A stretch of DNA of 28,374 nucleotides from NCBI RefSeq assembly GCF_003461955.1, contig NZ_QTYB01000024.1, forward strand, positions 1-28,374, in the 5' to 3' direction. Below the pieces are notes generated by a model. That model searched no databases. It was given only the letters and a program-made list of their open reading frames with translations, and was not told the origin of the DNA. Shown in pieces: positions 1-6,614 of this stretch (position 1 is the first letter of the stretch; every line of letters starts with the position of its first letter). The translations under genes and the position numbers were made by a program. This DNA comes from Ruminococcus sp. AM36-2AA. Its GTDB lineage: Bacteria; Bacillota; Clostridia; Lachnospirales; Lachnospiraceae.

Positions 1-54
1 ACGATTAACCATCAACAAACACATGTATGTAGTTTTGAATATACAATACAAAAG

Positions 55-81
55 AAAGTGGCCAATCAAGCCACTTTTTTT
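55..81 (+). terminator. Rho-independent terminator of an upstream gene
   Basis: An 8-bp perfect stem (AAAGTGGC at 55-62, GCCACTTT at 70-77) with a 7-nt loop runs into a T tract ending at 81. It probably ends a plus-strand gene lying left of the window. Nothing in 1-54 looks coding. Confidence 0.8.
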
Positions 82-124
82 ATCCCCCAAAAACTGTCCC
101 CTAAAAAAATATAAAAATTGCCCC

Positions 125-167
125 TTGCAATATACCCAAACAAGCAGTACCATAACACCCGTGTTAT
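125..167 (+). promoter_or_regulatory. Possible promoter and palindromic operator before the ECF S component
   Basis: A TTGCAA hexamer (125-130) lies 17 bp from TACCAT (148-153), a weak -35/-10 pair. The inverted repeat ATAACAC-CC-GTGTTAT (152-167, 7-bp perfect arms) overlaps the proposed -10, as expected of a repressor site. Vitamin-transport S components are often regulated by a riboswitch or a repressor such as NiaR or BirA. I do not recognise a riboswitch here and cannot name the regulator. Confidence 0.35.
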
Positions 168-228
168 TACATTCATACATTAAACTAATCACACACTAAA
201 GTAATAACAAAACGAGAGGGGAATTATT

Positions 229-840
229 ATGAACACACAGAACAACACAGTAGTCAAACTTGCAGAAACTGCATTATTAGCAGCTTTATGCTACGTATCT
301 TTCACATTCCTGCAGATCAAGATCCCGGTACCAGGCGGAGATGCAACATCCATTCATATCGGAAACGCATTCTGTGTACTGGCAGCACTGCTTCTTGGCG
401 GCGTATACGGAGGTCTTTCCGGAGCAATTGGAATGGGAATCGCAGACATCATGGACCCTGTTTACATCACAGGAGCACCGAAAACTTTTGTACTGAAATT
501 CTGTATCGGTCTGATCGTAGGTCTCGTGGCACATAAGATTGCAAAGATCAACGAAAGCACAGATAAGAAATATGTATTTAAATGGAGCGTGATCGCATCC
601 ATCGCAGGACTTGCATTTAACGTAGTAGCAGATCCTATCGTAGGATATTTTTACAAACAGTACATCCTGGGACAGCCACAGGAGCTGGCACAGGCACTTG
701 CAAAAATGAGTGCGGCAGCAACATTCATCAATGCAGTTGTATCCGTGATCCTGGTAGCGATCATTTACAACGCAGTACGTCCGGTACTGATCAAGAGCCA
801 TCTGATCACCATTACTAACAACAAGAATCAGGTTGCATAA
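229..840 (+). CDS. ECF transporter S component (vitamin-binding membrane subunit)
   Basis: This 203-residue protein is very hydrophobic, with about six membrane segments. It has the look of energy-coupling-factor S components: an N-terminal helix rich in Ala/Leu, a short polar loop with a Pro-Val-Pro-Gly stretch near residue 33, and a Gly-rich segment (LLGGVYGGLSGAIG, about 55-68). S components bind one micronutrient and share the EcfA-EcfA'-EcfT energising module, which is normally encoded elsewhere. None of those genes is in this window, so it looks like a group II (unlinked) S component. It resembles the riboflavin/DUF1393-type branch, but the substrate cannot be read from sequence alone. 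GAGAGGGG about 8 nt upstream supports the start. The gene stands alone between two terminators. Confidence 0.85.
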   Translation: MNTQNNTVVKLAETALLAALCYVSFTFLQIKIPVPGGDATSIHIGNAFCVLAALLLGGVYGGLSGAIGMGIADIMDPVYITGAPKTFVLKFCIGLIVGLVAHKIAKINESTDKKYVFKWSVIASIAGLAFNVVADPIVGYFYKQYILGQPQELAQALAKMSAAATFINAVVSVILVAIIYNAVRPVLIKSHLITITNNKNQVA

Positions 841-872
841 AACAACACAAACATATTAACAGAAATAACATT

Positions 873-914
873 AAACAGTGAAATGGAAGCGAATATCCAT
901 TTCGCTGTTTTTTT
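873..914 (+). terminator. Rho-independent terminator after the ECF S component
   Basis: A 15-bp stem (873-887 with 896-910, one G-U pair) with an 8-nt loop is followed by more T residues to 914. It ends the single-gene ECF unit. Confidence 0.9.
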
Positions 915-1037
915 ATGCGGACAGATAATCATTTTATTTATACGTTTGTCCTTGTGATTTTCCCTGTATTTTGTGCAGATTGAAATAAAAACAGCTCTCT
1001 TTTTTGTACAGAATTCCAATATATTTTAAAAATAATA

Positions 1038-1090
1038 TTGACATACGTAATTAATATAGTTATAATTCTAAATATTTGAATTATAACTAT
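1038..1090 (+). promoter_or_regulatory. Consensus sigma-A promoter overlapped by a 13-bp inverted repeat (MarR operator)
   Basis: TTGACA (1038-1043) and TATAAT (1061-1066) are both perfect consensus hexamers with exactly 17 bp between them. A perfect inverted repeat, ATAGTTATAATTC at 1056-1068 and GAATTATAACTAT at 1078-1090 with a 9-bp spacer, covers the -10 and the start-site region. The next gene is a MarR regulator, and MarR proteins typically bind such AT-rich dyads to repress their own operon, so autorepression is the simplest reading. The dyad is read directly; the binding partner is inferred. Confidence 0.85.
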
Positions 1091-1109
1091 TAAAAAGGGA
1101 GAAAGATAT

Positions 1110-1532
1110 ATGAACGATTCTTTTCACTATCTGTCCATGGCAAACCACATGATGGTCCAGAAAAAGCTGATGGAACAGTTAAAGGATACCGGCCTTACCC
1201 TGGGACAGCCAAAGGTTCTGGATTATCTGAAAGATCACGATGGCGCCAGTCAGAAGGAAATTGCGGCAGGATGTCTGATCGAGGCAGGATCTTTAACTTC
1301 TATTTTAAATCGAATGGAAGAAAAAGGACTGATCGAGAGAAAAATGCTTAACGGAAACCGCCGTACCTTTCATATTTTTATGACAGAATCCGGAAAGAAA
1401 AATCAGAAGCTGGTAGAAGAGACTTTTGAAAAGATTGAAGAAACAGCATTAAACAATGTTTCAGAAGAAGAACAGAAAGTATTTATGGAGATATTTCTCA
1501 GGATATACAGGAATCTTGCTGAGATAAAGTAA
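1110..1532 (+). CDS. MarR-family transcriptional regulator
   Basis: This 140-residue protein has the MarR winged-helix layout: N-terminal helices for dimerisation, a recognition region near residues 45-75 (SQKEIAAGCLIEAGSLTSIL) and a wing with the typical MEEKGLIER...NRRTFHIFMTESG pattern at about 70-95. MarR proteins repress neighbouring genes and release DNA when they bind a small molecule or are oxidised. It is the first gene of a likely unit with the membrane-kinase fusion and the DMT exporter downstream, and it sits directly behind a strong promoter overlapped by a large dyad. GGGAG about 8 nt before ATG 1110 is the ribosome binding site. The ligand is unknown. Confidence 0.92.
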   Translation: MNDSFHYLSMANHMMVQKKLMEQLKDTGLTLGQPKVLDYLKDHDGASQKEIAAGCLIEAGSLTSILNRMEEKGLIERKMLNGNRRTFHIFMTESGKKNQKLVEETFEKIEETALNNVSEEEQKVFMEIFLRIYRNLAEIK

Positions 1533-1536
1533 ACAG

Positions 1537-1591
1537 GCGGATATCCGCTTTACAATAACCGGATAATGGCAGCATAGACATAATTATCCGG
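1537..1591. other. Two dyads between the MarR gene and the fusion gene
   Basis: GCGGATATCCGC (1537-1548) is a 12-bp perfect palindrome. It is followed by CCGGATAAT (1559-1567) paired with ATTATCCGG (1583-1591), 9-bp arms with a 15-nt loop. No T tract follows, so this is not a standard terminator. It may be an RNA processing or partial-termination element that sets the ratio of regulator to downstream genes. Confidence 0.45.
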
Positions 1592-1625
1592 CGAAAATCT
1601 GTACAATGAGGAGGAGACAAAAATA

Positions 1626-2909
1626 ATGGAGAAACTAAAACGATACTTAATATTTCTGGTGGGACTGTTTGTAAACTCCCTGGGAGTCAGTCTGATTACC
1701 AAGGCAAACCTGGGAACCTCACCAATCTCATCAATTCCCTATGTGTTAAGCCTGAACTTTCCATTCACACTTGGAAACTTTACCATCTTTTTCAGTATCT
1801 TACTGATCATCCTGCAGCTGATCATTCTGCGGAAGAATTTTAAACTGGAGCACATCCTTCAGATCCCGGTATCCATCATTTTCGGATATTTTATCGATCT
1901 TACCATGATCCTTTTTTCCTGGGTCAATCCGGAAGTATATATCATGAAAATCGTATATCTGCTCATCGGGTGTATGATCCTTGGCGCAGGCGTTTATATG
2001 GAGGTCCTGGCGGACGTTGTCATGCTTCCGGGAGAATCCTTTGTCCGTGCCATTGTCCTCACATGGAAAACAAACTTCGGAACAACCAAGATCTGTTTTG
2101 ATGTATCCATGGCAGTGATCGCTGCAGTACTTTCCTTTGTATTTGCAGGAAGACTGGACGGGGTAAGAGAAGGTACAGTTATTGCAGCCCTTCTGGTTGG
2201 ATTTATCGCACGACTTATCGGAAAAAAACTTGCATTCCTGAAAGATATGATCTTCCCGGAAACAGCATCAGCAGAAAACGAGAGCGAAGCAAACGAGCAG
2301 ACAACAGGAACTTATGGAAAAAATGTCATTGCCATTGGAAGACAGTTTGGAAGTGGTGGCCACGATATGGGCAAGGCACTTGCAGAAAAGCTGGGATACG
2401 ATTTTTATGATGCAGAGATCATTCAGATGACAGCAGGAACCACAGGCTACACGCCGGAATTTATTAAGAAAAATGAGGAGATCATGACAAACAGTCTTCT
2501 CTATGATCTGGTCAATCAGATGTACCTGAACACAGATATGCAGGATGAAGCACCAAAGGACAAAATTTTCGAGGCGGAATCACAGTTTGTCCGTGATCTG
2601 GCAAAAAAAGGCAACTGCGTGATCGTAGGCCGCTGTGCAGATTACGTCCTCAGAAATTCCGCAAACTGCCTGAAGGTATTCTTCTCTGCACCTCTTGAAA
2701 GCAGAATCAAAAGAGTAGCACAGAGACAGAACATCTCTGAGAAAGAAGCCAGAGCTGTTGTCCAGAAAAACGAAAAACTCCGCGCAGACAACTACCGTTA
2801 CTATACTCGCCGCATGTGGGGCGCAGCAGGAAACTTTGATCTCAGCCTGAATACAGATCTAGGAGAAGCATATATTGAGAGCTGCATCCGTAGCGCAATG
2901 AAATTATAA
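1626..2909 (+). CDS. Fusion of YczE/YitT-like membrane domain with cytidylate-kinase-like domain
   Basis: This is a 427-residue two-part protein. Residues 1 to about 215 form five or so membrane helices and begin like the YczE/YitT family, with an LVGLFVNSLGVSLITKANLG start and a TSPISSIPYVLS stretch. After a polar Glu/Ser-rich linker (about 214-230), residues 233-427 match the Cytidylate_kin2-type family: a P-loop-like AIGRQFGSGG near 237-246, a YDFYDAEII strand, a NCVIVGRCADYVL segment near 330-342 and an Arg-rich lid. Canonical bacterial Cmk phosphorylates CMP; proteins of this divergent family mostly have no tested substrate. GAGGAGG about 8 nt before ATG 1626 supports the start. The reading frame is continuous across both parts with no sign of a frameshift. 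It probably shares an operon with the MarR gene. Confidence 0.85.
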   Translation: MEKLKRYLIFLVGLFVNSLGVSLITKANLGTSPISSIPYVLSLNFPFTLGNFTIFFSILLIILQLIILRKNFKLEHILQIPVSIIFGYFIDLTMILFSWVNPEVYIMKIVYLLIGCMILGAGVYMEVLADVVMLPGESFVRAIVLTWKTNFGTTKICFDVSMAVIAAVLSFVFAGRLDGVREGTVIAALLVGFIARLIGKKLAFLKDMIFPETASAENESEANEQTTGTYGKNVIAIGRQFGSGGHDMGKALAEKLGYDFYDAEIIQMTAGTTGYTPEFIKKNEEIMTNSLLYDLVNQMYLNTDMQDEAPKDKIFEAESQFVRDLAKKGNCVIVGRCADYVLRNSANCLKVFFSAPLESRIKRVAQRQNISEKEARAVVQKNEKLRADNYRYYTRRMWGAAGNFDLSLNTDLGEAYIESCIRSAMKL

Positions 2910-2928
2910 AAAGGCAGGAATAAATAAA

Positions 2929-3825
2929 ATGAAACAGGAAAATTATATAAAAGGTATGATAATGATCATCCTGTCAGCATTTTTCTTTGCATGTATGAAT
3001 GTAAGTGTCCGTCTGGCCGGAAATCTTCCATCTGTGGAAAAAAGCTTCTTCCGGAATCTGGTTGCGGCAGTGTTTGCGGCGGTCATTTTATGTAAAGATC
3101 ATACATTGCCGAAGGTTAATAAAAAATACTGGGGGCCGCTGATCTTACGCTGTGTATGTGGAACCATGGGAATCCTGTGTAACTTTTATGCGATCGATCA
3201 TCTGCTGGTAGCGGACGCTTCAATCCTGAATAAACTGTCTCCCTTTTTTGCGATCATTTTTTCTTTTCTTCTGTTAAAAGAAAAAATCAGCCCGACGCAG
3301 GCAGCATGTGTGGCCCTGGCATTTGTGGGATGTCTGTTTGTTGTAAAACCGGGATTTCATAATGCGGAATTTATGTCTGCACTGATCGGAGTCTGTGGTG
3401 GACTGGGCGCTGGAATTGCATATACAATGGTACGTGTACTTGGAACCCATGGAGTGAAAGGCCCGATCATTGTATTTTACTTTTCTGTTTTTTCATGTTT
3501 GTCTGTGATTCCGTGGATGGTATTTCATTTCACACCAATGACGGTGAAACAGTTTGCAATACTTATGATGGCAGGATTATTTGCGGCAGGCGGACAGTTT
3601 ACGATCACAGCGGCATACACGTATGCACCTGCGGGAAAAATTTCCATTTTTGATTATTCACAGATTATCTTTGCAACGCTGCTGGGATTTTTCCTGTTTG
3701 GAGAAGTGCCGGATAAATACAGCTTTACCGGATATGCGCTGATTATTCTGGCATCGTTTGGAACATTTATCTACAATATGAAAACAGCTTCAAAAAAGGT
3801 TACAGCAAAGAAGAGTCCGGACTGA
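2929..3825 (+). CDS. DMT-superfamily (EamA) transporter
   Basis: This 298-residue protein has about ten membrane helices arranged as two EamA repeats: residues about 8-135, with FFACMNVSVRLAG early and LSPFFAIIFSFLLLKEKIS at the end of the first repeat, and about 150-285, ending with IIFATLLGFFLFGEVPD. Members export or import small metabolites such as amino acids or nucleotide derivatives; the substrate is not predictable here. It starts 19 nt after the fusion gene, so co-transcription under the MarR promoter is likely, and the exporter may be the regulated output. Its 3' end overlaps the convergent AraC gene by 26 bp. Confidence 0.9.
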   Translation: MKQENYIKGMIMIILSAFFFACMNVSVRLAGNLPSVEKSFFRNLVAAVFAAVILCKDHTLPKVNKKYWGPLILRCVCGTMGILCNFYAIDHLLVADASILNKLSPFFAIIFSFLLLKEKISPTQAACVALAFVGCLFVVKPGFHNAEFMSALIGVCGGLGAGIAYTMVRVLGTHGVKGPIIVFYFSVFSCLSVIPWMVFHFTPMTVKQFAILMMAGLFAAGGQFTITAAYTYAPAGKISIFDYSQIIFATLLGFFLFGEVPDKYSFTGYALIILASFGTFIYNMKTASKKVTAKKSPD

Positions 3826-4861
3826 TACTGCTTCTGTATTCTGCTGGTGTCATATGAAACCTTTTTTCAAATATTTTATAAAAATGTGTAATGTTGGAGT
3901 AGCCGATTTCTTCCATAACAGTAGTTACCGGAAGGGTCGGCTGTTTTAATAATTCGGCTGCTCTGGAAAGCCGGATATCCTGGATAAGAGTGGAAAAGGT
4001 TTTTCCTGTATAGTTTTTCAGGATCCGTGTTAATTGTCGTTCGCTGTAATTAAAAAACGTAGATAATTCCGGGAGCGTAAGGGTTGCATAATGTAGTTCG
4101 ATATATTTCAGTATAAAAATAATATTTTTTTCCTGCTTCTTTCCGGCCGGGTTGGGGACGATCATGTTTTTTTCATGATTTCTGAGAAGACAGATAAAAA
4201 AGATTTCCAGTAACGCATTTATCATGGAGGAGGTATAGCGCTTCTGGGTCTGATATTCTTTCAGGATTTTTTTAAATAAATTCACAAGCTGCGGATCTTT
4301 TCCAGATTTAAAATACAGATAAAACTGAGATCCGGGGGAATAAAGTGCCCGGCTGAAAAAGTCATGTAAAGTACCGTATTTTGGAAGGGAATTTAAGAAT
4401 ACAGCTTCAAAGGTCTGGCTTTTTATCAGGAAATTGTAGATCACACAGTCATCGCTGAAAGCACTTAATGCATGGATGATCGAAGGAGCCACAATGCAGA
4501 TATCACCGGATCGCATGGAAATCGTATGGGAGGTAAATATGTTTTCACAGGTTCCACGAAGCACATAGATCATCTCAAAAAAAGTGTGCGAATGCAAAAA
4601 AGCAGGAGCATACCGGTTATGACGGAAAATGATCGTATCCTCATCGGAAGGAAGAATAGTTTCATCCAGAGCGTTTCCAGGATGGTAAGTAAAGCCGGCG
4701 GCTGCATGGGAAGATGCCTCCGGGCAGAGTTTTTCTATTTCCTCGACGGTATGTGCCTGGTCCAGATGTGCAGCCGGATATTCCAGAAAAATCCGTTTAT
4801 AAAATATTTCGTCAGGTTCCATTTCAGGAATCATTTCTGTTAAATGTTTGTATTCATTCAT
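3800..4861 (-). CDS. AraC-family regulator with N-terminal cupin domain
   Basis: This 353-residue protein has a cupin-like sensor region at about 75-150 (HSHTFFEMIYVLRG, MRSGDICIVAP) and a C-terminal AraC/XylS double helix-turn-helix at about 250-345. The second helix-turn-helix has the usual EEIGYSNITHFYKIFEKRFHMTPAEYR signature, seen in pieces from about residue 314. Such proteins bind a sugar or glycoside and activate adjacent catabolic genes. The gene is divergent from the GPH symporter cluster, separated by 281 bp that contain a direct repeat typical of AraC operators, so it is the likely activator of that cluster. AGGTGA precedes ATG by 4-5 nt. Confidence 0.93.
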   Translation of the reverse strand: MNEYKHLTEMIPEMEPDEIFYKRIFLEYPAAHLDQAHTVEEIEKLCPEASSHAAAGFTYHPGNALDETILPSDEDTIIFRHNRYAPAFLHSHTFFEMIYVLRGTCENIFTSHTISMRSGDICIVAPSIIHALSAFSDDCVIYNFLIKSQTFEAVFLNSLPKYGTLHDFFSRALYSPGSQFYLYFKSGKDPQLVNLFKKILKEYQTQKRYTSSMINALLEIFFICLLRNHEKNMIVPNPAGKKQEKNIIFILKYIELHYATLTLPELSTFFNYSERQLTRILKNYTGKTFSTLIQDIRLSRAAELLKQPTLPVTTVMEEIGYSNITHFYKIFEKRFHMTPAEYRSSISPDSSLL

Positions 4862-4950
4862 AAAATCACCTAAATTAACTGAATCAGGAAAATTCTCTGC
4901 GGATTATGAAAGTCCGCTTAGTCTGTCAACGAGCTTCAATAGGAAAAACG

Positions 4951-5018
4951 TATATGTCCGAAAAGGATAAATTATATGTCGTTTAAAGACGTTATCCTGT
5001 TCGCTTATTTCTGATAAT
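4951..5018 (+). promoter_or_regulatory. Direct-repeat operator (AraC type) and weak promoter for the glycoside cluster
   Basis: TATATGTC occurs at 4951-4958 and again at 4973-4980, a direct repeat with a 22-bp period, about two helical turns, as for araI1/araI2-like sites. A poor -35 (CGTTAT at 4990-4995) lies 17 bp from GATAAT (5013-5018). A weak -35 with an operator just upstream fits activation by the divergent AraC protein. GGATAA (4965-4970) and TTATCC (4992-4997) form a further inverted repeat. The assignment is inference from position and spacing. Confidence 0.35.
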
Positions 5019-5142
5019 ATCACTATCAACAGGAAAACACAAGAATGACAGAAGGTGATAAATAAAAGTAATTTCATAAAAACAGAAAAATACAGAAGAT
5101 GCAGAAAACCCATTAAATGAAAAGGGAAAAGGAGAAAGAGAT

Positions 5143-6483
5143 ATGTTTAGTTTGGCAAGTAAACACAACGATCCAAATGCCAGCCTGGCATGGAGCGAAC
5201 GTATCGGTTACGGAACAGGCGGATTTGCCTTTAATATGATCAATGGTATCATCGGTTCTTTCCTGACCATTTATTTTACCAGCACAGTAGGACTGAATGC
5301 AGGTATCATTGCAACAATTTTTGCAATATCAAAGGTTTTTGACGGAATCTCAGATGTGATCGTAGGACGTATGGTGGACCGTACAAAATCAAAACTCGGA
5401 AAAGGCCGTTCCTGGCTGTTACGAATGTGTATTCCATTTGGAATCACCACCATGCTGTTGTTTTTTGTACCACAGAATTTTCCGGAAATGGCACAGTATG
5501 TATATATTTTCCTGATGTATAACATTGTAAATGCTGTATGCCTTACCGGAATGCTGGTACCGTATTATTCCATGATCTCACTGATGACAGCAAATCCTTA
5601 TGAGAGAGGATTCCTTGGAAACATCCAGCAGATTTTTCAGACACTTGGAAATGTAGTTGTAAACTCAACATTTGTTACCTTACTTGGAATCTTTACAAGC
5701 AGTACAGAAAACATTTATACACAGAGAGCATTTACGATCACAATGCTGATCTACTGCATCGCAATGATCGTAATTACAATTTTCAGTGTTTTCTCAACAA
5801 AAGAGAGAGTACATTCTGCTGAAAGCGCAGAGGAAGATACTCAGAAATCTGCAAGTTTTGTAGTATTTTTCGTAATTATCATGTACGCAATGGGAAATGT
5901 ATATTACTGTCAGTATGTTCTCTATGATATGGGACAGTACAGCTGGGTATCCAACTCTATTTCCATTGCACAGTTTGCAGTTATGTTTGTAACACCTGCA
6001 TTTATGAAAAAGTTTGGAAAAACAGCTGTTTATGAAGCAGGAATGGTAGTTATGGGACTTGGATTCCTCGGATTCGCTGTTCTTGGCGGTTCCAGTACGA
6101 TCGTGATGATCATCTGCAACGTACTGAAAGGCTGCGGTGTTGGTATGGCCGGCGGTATGGCACTTGGAATGGTTGCAGATACCATTACATACGGAACAAA
6201 GAAAACAGGAATTGATACCGTTGGTCTTGGAAATGCCGGTGTTTCTGCAGCACAGAAGATCGGTCTCGGACTTGGAACAGCTGTATTTGGCTGGGTTCTC
6301 AACGGAGCAGGCTATGACGGATCTCTGGATGCACAGGGTATCGCACAGCCGGAAAGTGTTTCCACAGCAATTAACTTCCTGTACAACTGGCTGCCATTTA
6401 TCATGGTGATCGCTATCTTTGTACTGATGGTAATCCTGTATCATTGCGAGAGAGATTTAAAGAAAATGGAAGCAGCTGAATAA
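5143..6483 (+). CDS. GPH-family (MelB-like) sugar/glycoside:cation symporter
   Basis: This 446-residue protein has about twelve membrane helices. The N-terminal half carries the family features: SERIGYGTGGFAFN near residue 18-31 and the loop DGISDVIVGRMVDRTKSKLG near 66-85, in which Asp residues of MelB coordinate the coupling cation. The family (glycoside-pentoside-hexuronide) imports unmodified oligosaccharides or glycosides with Na+ or H+. It is the first gene of the catabolic cluster and feeds the rhamnosidase, kinase and GH1 enzyme. Import here leaves the sugar unphosphorylated, unlike PTS uptake. A GGAGAAAG site lies about 6 nt before ATG 5143. Confidence 0.92.
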   Translation: MFSLASKHNDPNASLAWSERIGYGTGGFAFNMINGIIGSFLTIYFTSTVGLNAGIIATIFAISKVFDGISDVIVGRMVDRTKSKLGKGRSWLLRMCIPFGITTMLLFFVPQNFPEMAQYVYIFLMYNIVNAVCLTGMLVPYYSMISLMTANPYERGFLGNIQQIFQTLGNVVVNSTFVTLLGIFTSSTENIYTQRAFTITMLIYCIAMIVITIFSVFSTKERVHSAESAEEDTQKSASFVVFFVIIMYAMGNVYYCQYVLYDMGQYSWVSNSISIAQFAVMFVTPAFMKKFGKTAVYEAGMVVMGLGFLGFAVLGGSSTIVMIICNVLKGCGVGMAGGMALGMVADTITYGTKKTGIDTVGLGNAGVSAAQKIGLGLGTAVFGWVLNGAGYDGSLDAQGIAQPESVSTAINFLYNWLPFIMVIAIFVLMVILYHCERDLKKMEAAE

Positions 6484-6507
6484 AGCTGATAAATGAATAA
6501 CTGAGAA

Positions 6508-6567
6508 AAGCAGAGAAAACTGCTTGCGCCTCCGGAAATTAGATAACTATTCTAGTATTTGGAGGCG
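6508..6567 (+). promoter_or_regulatory. Tandem hairpins in the symporter-rhamnosidase gap
   Basis: AAGCAG/CTGCTT (6508-6513 with 6520-6525) is followed by CGCCTCC (6527-6533) paired with GGAGGCG (6561-6567), with a further TAGA/TCTA pairing inside the large loop. Only GTTT follows, so full termination is unlikely. The structure could attenuate or process the transcript between the transporter and the enzymes. The rest of the 131-bp gap holds only the GAGGAGAG ribosome binding site. Confidence 0.45.
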
Positions 6568-6614
6568 TTTCTGAAGTTGTGATCGCAGATATTCCAAAGT
6601 AAGAGGAGAGATAT

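Noticed and set aside
121..228. Riboswitch upstream of the ECF S component
   Set aside because: The leader is short and AT-rich, with one palindrome and no recognisable conserved core of TPP, FMN, cobalamin, preQ1 or other vitamin riboswitches.
4904..5113. Minus-strand frame of 69 codons between the AraC and symporter genes
   Set aside because: No ribosome binding site or motif is seen, it is Phe/Leu-rich, and the region is better explained as a divergent control region.
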